NCBI RefSeq assembly: GCF_025143985.1
Contig: NZ_CP083567.1
Coordinates: forward strand, 1 to 64,000
Length of the DNA stretch: 64,000 nt
DNA from: Sulfitobacter sp. W027
Lineage (GTDB): Bacteria > Pseudomonadota > Alphaproteobacteria > Rhodobacterales > Rhodobacteraceae
Direction: 5' to 3'
Position numbers and translations under genes: made by a program. This document shows, one piece after another, positions 32,694 through 41,574 of the stretch. How positions within the stretch are numbered: the stretch's first letter is position 1; every line of letters begins with the position of its first letter. Under the pieces are notes generated by a model. That model had not been told where the DNA came from. It did no database searches and saw nothing but the letters and a program-made list of their open reading frames with translations.

Positions 32694-34016
32694 TTGTTTG
32701 AAATTTGGATTTATCTAGCAACCTTTTCTATCAGCTTACTTATCAGTCTGTCCTTTATTGCATGGCCGACATTGCTCATGAGCCGCGAGCATATGGAGCG
32801 GGATCTCGCGGCCCCACAGGCCACACATACACGTCCCACGCCGCGCGTAGGGGGGGTGGGGATTGTTCTGGCTCTCGCGCTCGGGGTATTCTTGTACTTG
32901 GGTCAGCTTGGAAGTGATTTGGTAATCGCCCTGGCCGCTGGCGCAGTTGTGTTTTTGGTTGGGCTGCTTGAGGATATTCAGCGCAATGTGAGCCCACGTA
33001 CGAGGCTTCTCGCGGCTTTCCTCTCTGCCGCGCTGGCAATCGGTGTCACCGGCGTTGTGGTCCCTGACCTTGGGCTGTTTCCCGGATCTTTGGCCCATTT
33101 AGTGGTTCCAGCGATTGCCATCACATTGCTATGGTCCGCCGGCACCTGCCATGCTTTGAACCTTATCGACGGATTGAATGGTCTCTCTGCACTTTATTCA
33201 ATCAGCGCGGCTTTAGGGTTCTTTCTGATTGCGGGCTATACCGGTGACGTCGACGTCCAGATCGTTTCGGGATTGCTTATCGCTGCAGTCCTTGGATTTT
33301 TCGTTTTGAATTGGCCGATGGGGCGTATCTTTCTGGGCGATGCCGGTGCTTACGGCATCGGGCATATCCTTGCCTGGCTCGGAATTGTTCTCGTCGCACG
33401 CAATCCATCGGTGACCGGGGTCGCTGTTCTGCTTTTGCTGTTCTGGCCGGTATGCGACACGCTGTTTTCCATCATTCGCCGACGCTTGACCAAACGTGCG
33501 ACGGACCAGCCAGACCGTTTGCATTTCCATCACCTTGCTGTGCGCGCTTTGCCATTGCTGAGCCGGCGCAATCGGCGCACACAGTTTGATAATTCAGTCG
33601 CAACTATCCTTTTGGTGCCGTTCTTTTGCGTACCTATGGCAACGGGCGTACTCCTGTGGAACCACCCCATAGCGGCAGCCGTCGCGCTGGCGACCTATAT
33701 CGCTTTGTTTATGGGCACGTATGTCGCGTCGATGAAGTTCTTTAGGTCCCGCCGGTTCCGCCAGCCACTGAGACTTGTATCGCCCTCGCTTAATCGAAAA
33801 ATACCTGAACGACAGATTTCGGCGTTTTCAGGTACCTATGCCTGTGACGGTGCTAACTTTGACGTTCAGATCTATAGAGATCATTCTGCTGTACGATGGA
33901 CCTTGCAGGCCAGCGCTGCTGGAACAGGAATACTGGTGCTGAAAGGGAAGTTCGCAACAGACGCAGACGCCTATGGGCATTTCCTTCAGAGCGAAAAGCT
34001 CCTGAAGGCGGCTTGA
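32694..34016 (+). CDS. WecA/WbpL-type undecaprenyl-phosphate sugar-phosphate transferase with C-terminal extension
   Basis: The frame is closed by TAA at 32664, so the TTG at 32694 (GGGG upstream) is the most likely start. The ~440-residue product has about 10-11 membrane helices with the family signatures 'THTRPTPRVGGVGIVLA', 'FLVGLLEDIQRNVSPRTRL', 'ALNLIDGLNGLS', 'MGRIFLGDAGAYGIGHILAW' and the cytoplasmic 'RLHFHHL'. It loads the first sugar phosphate onto the lipid carrier, starting the repeat unit. About 80 residues after the last helix ('ISAFSGTYACDGANFDVQIY' onward) form an extra soluble module not usual in the family. Confidence 0.88.
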   Translation: MFEIWIYLATFSISLLISLSFIAWPTLLMSREHMERDLAAPQATHTRPTPRVGGVGIVLALALGVFLYLGQLGSDLVIALAAGAVVFLVGLLEDIQRNVSPRTRLLAAFLSAALAIGVTGVVVPDLGLFPGSLAHLVVPAIAITLLWSAGTCHALNLIDGLNGLSALYSISAALGFFLIAGYTGDVDVQIVSGLLIAAVLGFFVLNWPMGRIFLGDAGAYGIGHILAWLGIVLVARNPSVTGVAVLLLLFWPVCDTLFSIIRRRLTKRATDQPDRLHFHHLAVRALPLLSRRNRRTQFDNSVATILLVPFFCVPMATGVLLWNHPIAAAVALATYIALFMGTYVASMKFFRSRRFRQPLRLVSPSLNRKIPERQISAFSGTYACDGANFDVQIYRDHSAVRWTLQASAAGTGILVLKGKFATDADAYGHFLQSEKLLKAA

Positions 34017-34038
34017 GGGAACTGGATCAATTCGTCTG

Positions 34039-34551
34039 CTAAGCCTTAGTCACGTGGGCGCGTAGCAGCGAAGACCGAACCTCTCGTCCCATCAATTCAA
34101 TTAAGACGCCGACCCGTTCGAAATCTGGAAGGGATTCGATATGCGTAATTAGGTCCATGAAAGGACCGGAAGTTACGCGAATTTGATCGCCAACTTCTAA
34201 CGCATCGATCGGTGTCGCAAGTTCACTGGTATCACATCTGGCCCGTAGGCCGGCCATGAATTCACCGGGCAGGGGACGCGGTCGACGGGGGTCATTTAGA
34301 ATCAGGCGTGAGACACCGCGGGTATTGTTAATCGCCGTCCAACCATTGGCACGCGGATCAAAGCTGACAAATAAGTATCCGGGGAACAGGGGCCGACGTT
34401 CCTGATGTGGTTCGCCTTGTCTGATCCGGGATTGAAGTATTTCCGGCGAGAACGTTTCAAAACCTTGACGCTGCAGATGCGTTCGTGCCTGCGTAAGTCC
34501 ATGGGGGCGCAACTGCGCTACGAACCATTTCGAGTGGTTTTCTTCGGTCAC
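34039..34551 (-). CDS. NusG/RfaH-like transcription antitermination protein
   Basis: This 170-residue NusG paralogue begins 'KWFVAQLRPHGLTQARTHLQ', has the conserved 'RRPLFPGYLFVSFDP' and 'VSRLILN', and ends with a KOW-like C-terminal domain ('LEVGDQIRVTSGPFMDLITH'). Specialised NusG paralogues beside polysaccharide loci let RNA polymerase read through long operons; the >20-kb co-directional locus at 40.5-62.6 kb is a natural target. It is separated from the Wza-type gene by a strong hairpin. I found no ops-like recruitment site at a promoter of the locus. Confidence 0.85.
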   Translation of the reverse strand: MTEENHSKWFVAQLRPHGLTQARTHLQRQGFETFSPEILQSRIRQGEPHQERRPLFPGYLFVSFDPRANGWTAINNTRGVSRLILNDPRRPRPLPGEFMAGLRARCDTSELATPIDALEVGDQIRVTSGPFMDLITHIESLPDFERVGVLIELMGREVRSSLLRAHVTKA

Positions 34552-34650
34552 TAGACGGCCTCCTCACCCATTTATCTTGCCATGGTCCGCGACGAGGGAG
34601 AAGTCAGTCTCATGGCAAGATTAGCTCGTGTGCGCTGTCCCCATAACAAT

Positions 34651-34682
34651 AAGACTTTCCGGTGTGAACACCGGAAAGTCTT
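34651..34682. terminator. Perfect 15-bp-arm hairpin between the Wza-type and NusG-like genes
   Basis: AAGACTTTCCGGTGT (34651-34665) and ACACCGGAAAGTCTT (34668-34682) are exact inverse complements with 2 bp between. It lies ~60 bp after the Wza-type stop. T-rich tails on both sides are short, so it may act as a moderate, bidirectional terminator. Confidence 0.7.
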
Positions 34683-34743
34683 TGTCTTCGTGGGAATAAT
34701 TGCCGCGGGCTAAGCCCAGCGGCCAAGCGATCCGTAAATGAGA

Positions 34744-36093
34744 TTACTGAACTGAGCTTGCTACACTTGTAATCAGTGAAGGCGTGATCTGTGTTATCGC
34801 GCGATTCCAACGTGTTACAGGTTGTTCCGCGACAAATATGACATCGTTCGGCCGCAATTCCATCCGTGTGGCGAGGATGAGATTGGCGGCATTGCGTGCA
34901 TCAAGGTTCCATGCGGTGACCGCACCGAACTCGCGCGGATTATCCGAGCCGCGTAGAACGTAAATCTGCGAAGGGTTGCCCGTTTGTGTATCGAACCCAC
35001 CTTCAGAATAAAGCGCGTCCGCGAGCGTGACTGTTCGGCCGAACGGAAAGGTGAACCGCCCAGATTGGTTAACTTCTCCTGCGAGATAGGCGTAGTCGCG
35101 GTCTACAGCATCATTCGAGACCTGAGCTTCGAAGTTCGTACGGCTCTCTTGAAGCGCTGCTCTGCGAAGGTTCACGACAGCCTGCAACTCGCTCAGAGCT
35201 TGGCTGCGGGCCTGCTGGCGGAATTGTTGCACCGCGATCTGTTCTGCAAAATAGGCCTGAGCCCGGTCAAGCTGGTACTCGGTATCGACGAAGACGCTGT
35301 CGCCAGCGACGAGCCGCAATTTTTGCAGATCTGCGCGGCGGAGATATTCTTCGAGCGGGATCTGGAAAAGGTCGCCATTGCGGTAAAGCCGGATGGAGGC
35401 GTAATCCAGATCTGGTGTCTGGATGCCACCCGCGCTCGCGACGGCTTGGTCCAAGGTGAGAGGGGTAAGCGTGATCGGAATGATGGTCGGGTTGCCAACA
35501 GCCCCCCCGATGGACACCCGCTTCGAATTAAACTCAGCGATTTCCAGGCTGAAAGACGGGTCGATTTGCGCCTCGAGCAAGCGTTGGAAGAGCGCGGCTT
35601 CGGCCTCTTCGAGCGTAAGTCCCACGACCCGAACGCGGCCCACATCTGGAATGGCAATCGCGCCGTCATCTTGAACAGTATAGCCTTGCCGCCGGTTTTG
35701 TGCCGCGAGCAAACCGCTGAGTTCTTCAACGGTAGAAGCACCGCCCCGGGTGGCCAGGAGCAGCACGTCGCCAACACCAATATCATAGGTCGTGCTGGGC
35801 GGGGTATTTGGGACCCGAAGCGCAAGAGTGCCGGGCCGGGTCTGAATTTCCGACACGGGCGATGGCGTGGGGCCAGCGCCCCGTAGCCCGCCAGCACCGC
35901 CGGCCGTCTGGAAAAATACCGCGGGGAGCTGTTTCGGCTGATAGGTAGAGCTGTTTGCGGCCAGAACCGTTTCTGAGGTCAGGGGAACAATACGAACTTT
36001 GCTGCCAGCCTCTGACACCTTAGGAGAAATATAGGCGACACCGCAGCCGGTAAGAAGTGTCAGCGCAGAAACAGTGATAAGACGTTTGAACAT
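34744..36093 (-). CDS. wza: Wza-type outer-membrane polysaccharide export lipoprotein
   Basis: This 449-residue protein has a lipobox 'LLTGC' (lipidated Cys17). It carries the polysaccharide export domain ('YDIGVGDVLLLATRGG', 'YTVQDDGAIAIPDVGRVRVV'), two SLBB-like repeats ('VSIGGAVGNPTIIPITLT', 'YLAGEVNQSGRFTFPFGRTV') and a C-terminal 'MELRPNDVIFVAEQPVTRWN'. It forms the outer-membrane exit channel working with the Wzc-type protein. It follows the YjbF-like gene on the same strand with a 96-bp gap and is closed by a hairpin. Confidence 0.92.
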   Translation of the reverse strand: MFKRLITVSALTLLTGCGVAYISPKVSEAGSKVRIVPLTSETVLAANSSTYQPKQLPAVFFQTAGGAGGLRGAGPTPSPVSEIQTRPGTLALRVPNTPPSTTYDIGVGDVLLLATRGGASTVEELSGLLAAQNRRQGYTVQDDGAIAIPDVGRVRVVGLTLEEAEAALFQRLLEAQIDPSFSLEIAEFNSKRVSIGGAVGNPTIIPITLTPLTLDQAVASAGGIQTPDLDYASIRLYRNGDLFQIPLEEYLRRADLQKLRLVAGDSVFVDTEYQLDRAQAYFAEQIAVQQFRQQARSQALSELQAVVNLRRAALQESRTNFEAQVSNDAVDRDYAYLAGEVNQSGRFTFPFGRTVTLADALYSEGGFDTQTGNPSQIYVLRGSDNPREFGAVTAWNLDARNAANLILATRMELRPNDVIFVAEQPVTRWNRAITQITPSLITSVASSVQ

Positions 36094-36189
36094 TAAGGTA
36101 CCTCTTGGGGAAACGGGTTGGCTGCAACTGACCTCTTGGAAAAGCTCACTATTGGGCCGCTCTAAGCCGCATTTTCTGGGTGTATGTGA

Positions 36190-36810
36190 TTACGCCGGCT
36201 CCAGCGAAATATATCCGATCTGTGGACCGATCCACTGGCGCGATACGACGACGCGACCTGCTGACATACGGTAACGGTTTTCAAAAGTTTGATCGTTCCC
36301 ATAGCAGGATTCAGTGATATTGATATTGCCGACATAATCGCAGATGAAGCTTTTGATGACAATCTGATCTTCGCCATCGAGATAGCGATGGATACGAACG
36401 GCGCTGCCCCCCTGGCGTAGGCTGGCAAGCACTTCCGAGACATTGGCGCTCATCAGATCAAACCCGAGGCCGCGGGTGCTGATCAGCACGCCTTGCCGCA
36501 AGTTGACCGATATTCCATCAGGGGTAACATAAGTGACCACATCCCTGTTTCGCCCCGCCTGAAGGAGAAGGGAGGTACGGTCTCCCTCCCCCAACTGAGC
36601 GACCATAAAAGGCCCATTGCCCAGCTGTGCGCGGACTTCAGGTGTCAGCTTTTGGCGGATCTGTTCGGCCGTCACTGGCGGGGCAGCAGGGGCGGAAAGC
36701 CCTTTGATGCCTTCGAGCACGGAGCCAAGCACCTGCTGTTCACCCTGCCGTGCACCACATGCGGCTGTGAGCGCCAGGATCGATAACGCGGCGATAAACT
36801 TCCTTTTCAT
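36190..36810 (-). CDS. YjbF/GfcB-family lipoprotein
   Basis: This 206-residue lipoprotein (signal 'MKRKFIAALSILALTAAC', lipidated Cys18) contains 'DGISVNLRQGVLISTRGLGF' and 'YRMSAGRVVVSRQWIGPQIG', characteristic of the YjbF/GfcB family of group-4-capsule and exopolysaccharide loci. These proteins are outer-membrane associated; their exact role is unknown. It overlaps the YjbH-like gene by 4 bp, matching the yjbEFGH/gfcABCD gene arrangement. Confidence 0.85.
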   Translation of the reverse strand: MKRKFIAALSILALTAACGARQGEQQVLGSVLEGIKGLSAPAAPPVTAEQIRQKLTPEVRAQLGNGPFMVAQLGEGDRTSLLLQAGRNRDVVTYVTPDGISVNLRQGVLISTRGLGFDLMSANVSEVLASLRQGGSAVRIHRYLDGEDQIVIKSFICDYVGNINITESCYGNDQTFENRYRMSAGRVVVSRQWIGPQIGYISLEPA

Positions 36811-38942
36811 CTCCAGAACCTGCCCCAGTTATCTTTCATTTCCGGTGTATGGTAACTGCGGACGCTATCATAAAGGCGATCTCGAACCTTCAGCCGTGCG
36901 CCACCATCCCGCGTCAAAGGTTGAATGACTGCCTTATAGGTGTCATCCGTTGGCTTTCCCAGAATGTGAGAAAGCGGCACGGTAAAGCGCAAACCTTTGT
37001 CAAAAGACCCTTCGCCGAAGTCGTCGAAAGAGACATCGGTGAGGGTTGCGTAAGCGCCCACGCTCCAGCCATTGGCGAAAACGCGGTCCAGTGTGAAGGT
37101 CGCCCCGTAGTCTCCGGCGAGATAGCGGCCCGCATCGACTTGGCCGAGATAGCCGTTCCCAAAATCATAATAGGCCGACAGATGGCCTGTCGCGACCTCA
37201 TAGTCGCGGAACCCGAAGCCTTGATCAAAGTCACGTTGAACGGCGTAATTCACTTCTGCGCCCAAAGCGAGACGGCTTGCGACCGGCTTCCAGAGAACTT
37301 CGCTAGAGACCCCTCCGAACTGAGATTCAAGATAGCCAGCGGTGACACGGCCATAGAAGTCTTCGCCGGGGCGAAAGTAATGCGCCAGCGTTAGATGTTC
37401 GAGCGAAGTTTCACCCTCGCGCGCATAGAGCGCGCTTTCTGAGCGGACCCGTGGGATAACAGAATCCGATGGCCGATCGGCGTCGCCGATATTGCCAACC
37501 ACACGCTGCTCGACGCTGCCCGAAACGAACCAGCCGGGCGCAATGTCATAGCGCCCTTGCAGACGCAGACCCGCGTTAACGCGCACCGGCTCATCCGGAT
37601 CGAAATAGCTCGCGTTGAGATAAGGCCCTAAAGACCAAGTGAGCTTAGGATAGGTGTCCGCATCATAACTTGCGCCCTCTAGACTGTCCGCCGCATCTGC
37701 GATGTCTGCCCGCGCATAGCTCTGCCAAGCCCCGTCGGGGGCGTGCTCTAGGTTTTCAATGTCAGACCGGTTTAACGTGATCGCGGAGAGCGCAATCCCG
37801 TTCTCCACGGGCACAATGGTAAAGGTTTCTACCGAAGCGGGCAGGACCCTGGTGAGGATCCGGGCGCTGCGGCCAATTGCTTCTGGCCGCGCCAAATAAC
37901 GGTCGTTGCGGATGTGAACTGTTGCAGCCTGTGCGCCGATCGTCATCGCTTCCAAAGCCATGCCATCGCTGGCAAGCAAGGCGTCGGTTTGCTTTCGCAG
38001 ACTGGGTCTGACGCCCGCCACTTGCGTCCATCCAAGGTCCGATGCGGCCCCGGGGGCGCGCCGCTGAACCGGCAAAGGTGCGGTGCCCGTACCTCCATTG
38101 GCTGCGGGACGACGCGGGTTCGTGAGCAGGCTCACGGTGAAGCCGAGCTCTGACCCGTAAAGATAATGGGCTTGCAGGTTAACGTTGTCGCGGACCTGGT
38201 AGTCTACCCCAAAGTTAAAGGGCGATTTATGCTCGAACGAACCAGCCCGAGATTCACTCAGATAGGCATCTGAAGAATACTCAGCTTTCAGCGTAAGCTT
38301 GTCGGTAGCCGCCCATGCGACACCGCCGAACAGCGCTGCGTCGCCGCGAAACCATCCTGTGGCTTCAACTTCCCCGCCTCGTCCCACATCGCGATCAGGT
38401 CTGCTGTCAAACCGGTCGTCCAGAGCACCTAGCGGATTGGAGAAGCCTTTGTAACTTGCAAGGCGCCCCCAGCCGATACCGCCGCTGAAGGTCAGACGCG
38501 GAGAGAAAGATTTTGTGGCAACAATATATTCGCCGGAATAGACGCCGGTGCCGATGAAGTCTTGCAGGCCCACGGCGATGGCGGGGCGGCTGGGGGTTTC
38601 GTCGAGCACCCGGTAGCGCAGGTCGAAGGAGCGGTCGAAGAGGGCGCCACCAGTCGAAAAGTCCTCGATCTTGCTGTAGCGAAAGCTGCCCGCCAGGCGC
38701 GGTGTAATCTGAAAGCTAAGCGTCGAGCGCGCCGTGTTCCCGAACCTACTATAGGTGGCGGCAAGCTCAGCATCTTCGGCACTTTGAGCGGTGGGTATGT
38801 CGATCAACCCCACTGTGCCGTAGGTCGTATAGGAGGAACCCTGCGTCTGCGCCGCCGCTGGAAGCAAGACAATGCCAATGCCGATGATCGCGCGCTTTGT
38901 TCGGCGACGCGAGCCTCCCTTTTCACTGGGCGTGTCTGTCAT
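36807..38942 (-). CDS. YjbH/GfcD-family outer-membrane exopolysaccharide protein
   Basis: I start at the ATG at 38942 because GGAGGG lies at proper distance; an ATG at 38948 abuts it. The ~711-residue product has a signal-like helix ('RAIIGIGIVLLPAAAQTQ'), then alternating beta-strands from 'YGTVGLIDIPTAQSAEDAEL' to the end ('GWSVGAYATLTDVSFDDFGE', 'VPLSHILGKP'), i.e. two beta-barrel-like domains typical of YjbH. It is thought to help polysaccharide exit or surface attachment. It is the first gene of the yjbH-yjbF-wza operon. Confidence 0.88.
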   Translation of the reverse strand: MTDTPSEKGGSRRRTKRAIIGIGIVLLPAAAQTQGSSYTTYGTVGLIDIPTAQSAEDAELAATYSRFGNTARSTLSFQITPRLAGSFRYSKIEDFSTGGALFDRSFDLRYRVLDETPSRPAIAVGLQDFIGTGVYSGEYIVATKSFSPRLTFSGGIGWGRLASYKGFSNPLGALDDRFDSRPDRDVGRGGEVEATGWFRGDAALFGGVAWAATDKLTLKAEYSSDAYLSESRAGSFEHKSPFNFGVDYQVRDNVNLQAHYLYGSELGFTVSLLTNPRRPAANGGTGTAPLPVQRRAPGAASDLGWTQVAGVRPSLRKQTDALLASDGMALEAMTIGAQAATVHIRNDRYLARPEAIGRSARILTRVLPASVETFTIVPVENGIALSAITLNRSDIENLEHAPDGAWQSYARADIADAADSLEGASYDADTYPKLTWSLGPYLNASYFDPDEPVRVNAGLRLQGRYDIAPGWFVSGSVEQRVVGNIGDADRPSDSVIPRVRSESALYAREGETSLEHLTLAHYFRPGEDFYGRVTAGYLESQFGGVSSEVLWKPVASRLALGAEVNYAVQRDFDQGFGFRDYEVATGHLSAYYDFGNGYLGQVDAGRYLAGDYGATFTLDRVFANGWSVGAYATLTDVSFDDFGEGSFDKGLRFTVPLSHILGKPTDDTYKAVIQPLTRDGGARLKVRDRLYDSVRSYHTPEMKDNWGRFWR

Positions 38943-39119
38943 GGGCATCCCTCCAATATTTTAAAGGGAATATCTGTCCCATGCCGCGGAGGCAACATCT
39001 CGTGGGATTTCACCCCGCATCCAAAAGCTCACATATCTTTGATGTGGCCTATCTGTCGCACTCAGGTTAAGGCGGGATTTCTGAACAAACCGAGATAAAG
39101 GTGACCTCTGGAGGCGGCT
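38943..39119. promoter_or_regulatory. Divergent promoter region between the yjbH operon and the phosphatase gene
   Basis: This 177-bp gap must hold promoters for both directions. No convincing operator palindrome or clear -35/-10 pair is visible. Confidence 0.4.
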
Positions 39120-39902
39120 ATGCGCGCGGGCATCACTTCGTGGCTTAAAAACTTAAAAACGCGCCCTCCGGCCGCTTTGGCCGGGAGCGCCGAAACCTAT
39201 GCCCCCGACACCCCCTTTTTTGCGATTGGCGATGTTCATGGCTGCGCAGTCCAACTGGAAAAGTTATTAGCGGAACTGGACGGGATCGCCAGCGGTGAAG
39301 AGAATTTAGTCTTTCTGGGCGACTACATTGACCGAGGACCGCAGACGCGGGAGGTGCTCACGCGGCTCTATGATCTGAACCGAAGGATGCCAGGCAGGAC
39401 CACCTGTCTCATGGGCAACCATGAGCGCATGATGCTCGATTTTATTGACGATCCTGCTGGTGATGGGTTGCATTGGCTCCAAAATGGCGGGTTTGAGACC
39501 CTCAAGAGCTTTGGCGTCTTGACAGTGCAGCATAGATTAGACAGCAGCACCTGCATCGGTTTGGCAAACCGGCTAGAGGCTGCCCTGCCGCGCGGCATGC
39601 AAGAATGGCTGCGCGCTCTGCCCCTGCAGTGGTCGAGCGGCAATATGCACTGTGTCCACGCCGCCATGTCCCCACGGCGCGCACCCCACGTTCAGCGCGC
39701 ACAAACATTGCTTTGGGGGCATCCCAATTTTTTAAATACCGCGCGGGAGGACTCATCTGTTGTCGTTCATGGCCATACCATCGTAAAGCAAGCGGGCCTG
39801 TCGGCGAGCCGCATCTCTCTCGACACCGGCGCCTACCGAACCGGTCGCCTTAGCGCTGCGCGAATTTCGACCGGCGCCTGCCAATTCATTGAGGTGCAGT
39901 GA
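39120..39902 (+). CDS. PPP-family metallophosphatase (Ser/Thr phosphatase or ApaH-like)
   Basis: This 260-residue protein has the full metal-binding set: GDVHG (37-41), GDYIDRG (67-73), GNHE (99-102) and the late 'VVHGHTIVK'. An AGGCGG site precedes the ATG. It lies between the yjbH operon and an EPS regulator. In this context it may dephosphorylate a regulator or kinase of polysaccharide synthesis; tyrosine or dinucleotide substrates are also possible. The role is inference from location only. Confidence 0.85.
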   Translation: MRAGITSWLKNLKTRPPAALAGSAETYAPDTPFFAIGDVHGCAVQLEKLLAELDGIASGEENLVFLGDYIDRGPQTREVLTRLYDLNRRMPGRTTCLMGNHERMMLDFIDDPAGDGLHWLQNGGFETLKSFGVLTVQHRLDSSTCIGLANRLEAALPRGMQEWLRALPLQWSSGNMHCVHAAMSPRRAPHVQRAQTLLWGHPNFLNTAREDSSVVVHGHTIVKQAGLSASRISLDTGAYRTGRLSAARISTGACQFIEVQ

Positions 39903-39963
39903 CGGCTGTTTGAGGTTCTGATTTTCTTTAGATTGTCTCTTCCATTCCCCAAGCGGTATATAT

Positions 39964-40413
39964 ATGCGTTCACCCGTGAACGGTCCTCCGTTCGCGCCGG
40001 AGTTGCTTCGAGCGACCTCTGGTGCGGTAGCCGTGGCGCGAGAGGCGATGACGAGACCAATTGATGAAGATACCCGCTTTCGAGTGATGCGCGCGCTAGA
40101 AGCTGACCCAAAGCTTTCGCAGCGTGAGCTGGCGCGGACTTTGGGCATCAGCCTTGGGATCGTCAACTATTGCCTGAAGGCATTGGTTGAAAAGGGCCAA
40201 GTGAAAGTCGGTAATTTTCGCGCCTCCGACAATAAGCTCCGCTATGCCTATGTGCTGACACCGCGCGGGGTGCTGGCGAAGGCGCGGCTCACGAAGAATT
40301 TTCTGAAGCGCCGCATGGCAGAACATGAAGCGCTGGTCGCGGAAATTGAGGCGCTGCAAGAAGAGCTTGGCGCCGAGACGACGGGGCAGGGGGCCCCTGA
40401 GAAGCTCCGATAG
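39964..40413 (+). CDS. EPS-associated MarR-type transcriptional regulator
   Basis: The core 'FRVMRALEADPKLSQRELAR', 'LGISLGIVNYCLKALVEKG', 'VKVGNFRASDNKLRYAYVLT' and 'FLKRRMAEHEALVAEIEALQ' matches the winged-helix proteins found at the head of exopolysaccharide loci in many Gram-negatives. The annotated start at 39964 gives a 28-residue N-terminal extension; an internal ATG at 40048 would give the usual family length but has poor ribosome-site spacing. It sits 129 bp upstream of the nonulosonate genes and likely controls them. Confidence 0.85.
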   Translation: MRSPVNGPPFAPELLRATSGAVAVAREAMTRPIDEDTRFRVMRALEADPKLSQRELARTLGISLGIVNYCLKALVEKGQVKVGNFRASDNKLRYAYVLTPRGVLAKARLTKNFLKRRMAEHEALVAEIEALQEELGAETTGQGAPEKLR

Positions 40414-40542
40414 TTTGTGTTATCAGGCGTTTTCTGGAGGGCACGAGCCGGACAGAGGCTTATAGCCTTCAAGGCATGATGGTGCGCAAGTGTTTCAAGT
40501 TCGCGTCAGTTTGTTTGTATGTTCAAAGGAGCATCTGAAATA

Positions 40543-41547
40543 ATGAGCAATAAAAGAGTTCTCGTTACTGGGGCCGACGGTTTCATCGGATCCCACTTGA
40601 CCGAGGCACTGGTGCGCGCGGGTTACGAGACCCGCGCCTTCGTGATGTACAACTCGTTGAACTCTTGGGGCTGGCTGGATCGCCCCGCTGAGGACGTGAG
40701 GGGCAATTTCGAGCTTGTCGCGGGCGACATTCGAGACCCGCATGGCGTGGCCAATGCGATGGAGGGCTGCGATGCGGTGCTGCACCTGGCGGCGCTAATT
40801 GCCATTCCCTTCAGCTACCATTCGCCGGACAGCTACGTGGCGACGAATATCACCGGTACGCTAAATGTGCTACAGGCGGCGCGCCGGCTGGGCACAGAGC
40901 GGGTGATTTCTACCTCGACTTCGGAAACTTATGGTACCGCGCAATTCGTGCCGATCACCGAGGAGCATCCGGTCAACGGGCAGTCGCCCTATGCCGCCAC
41001 CAAGGTGGCGGCCGACCAGCTGGCGCTTTCCTTCCAGAAGAGTTTTGGCACGCCAGTGGCCGTACTGCGCCCGTTCAACACCTATGGCCCGCGCCAGTCC
41101 GCCCGCGCGGTAATTCCGACGATTATCAGTCAGATCGCCGCCGGAGAGCGCAAAATAAAGCTGGGCGCGCTGCATCCGACGCGCGACTTTACCTTCGTGC
41201 ATGACACGGCGCGGGGCTTCATTCAGGCGATGGAATGCGAAGCCTGCGTCGGCGAAGCTACCAACATCGGCTCGGATTTCGAGATCTCGATCATGGACAC
41301 GGTTAACCTGATCGCGGAGTCCATGGGTGTCGAGATCGAAATCGTGTCCGACGAACAGCGCATGCGCCCCGCCGACAGCGAGGTCGAACGTCTGTTCGCC
41401 GGAGTCGACAAGGCCCGCCGCCTGTTCGGCTGGGCGCCGGAACATGGCGGCCGTGAAGGCTTTGCCAAGGGGATCGTAAAGACTGCCGAGTGGTTCCAGA
41501 ACCCGGTCAACCTCGCGGCTTACAAGAGCGGCCAATACAACGTCTGA
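40543..41547 (+). CDS. legB: Nucleotide-sugar 4,6-dehydratase, LegB-like (extended SDR)
   Basis: The ATG at 40543 follows AAAGGAG; the upstream in-frame ATG at 40519 lacks a site. The 334-residue enzyme has 'TGADGFIGSHL' (residues 8-18), the catalytic 'STSTSETYG' and the YxxxK 'SPYAATKVAAD'. The C-terminal half matches NAD-dependent 4,6-dehydratases that act on GDP- or UDP-GlcNAc in legionaminic acid synthesis. It is the first gene of a seven-gene overlapping set in pathway order, which makes the assignment strong. Confidence 0.88.
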   Translation: MSNKRVLVTGADGFIGSHLTEALVRAGYETRAFVMYNSLNSWGWLDRPAEDVRGNFELVAGDIRDPHGVANAMEGCDAVLHLAALIAIPFSYHSPDSYVATNITGTLNVLQAARRLGTERVISTSTSETYGTAQFVPITEEHPVNGQSPYAATKVAADQLALSFQKSFGTPVAVLRPFNTYGPRQSARAVIPTIISQIAAGERKIKLGALHPTRDFTFVHDTARGFIQAMECEACVGEATNIGSDFEISIMDTVNLIAESMGVEIEIVSDEQRMRPADSEVERLFAGVDKARRLFGWAPEHGGREGFAKGIVKTAEWFQNPVNLAAYKSGQYNV

Positions 41548-41574
41548 CGCGAGTTCCGGGCGTAGGAGTGATAT

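Noticed and set aside
34984..35886. 300-codon open frame on the + strand
   Set aside because: It is the antisense shadow of the Wza-type gene, with no ribosome site and atypical composition; the minus-strand frame has clear domains.
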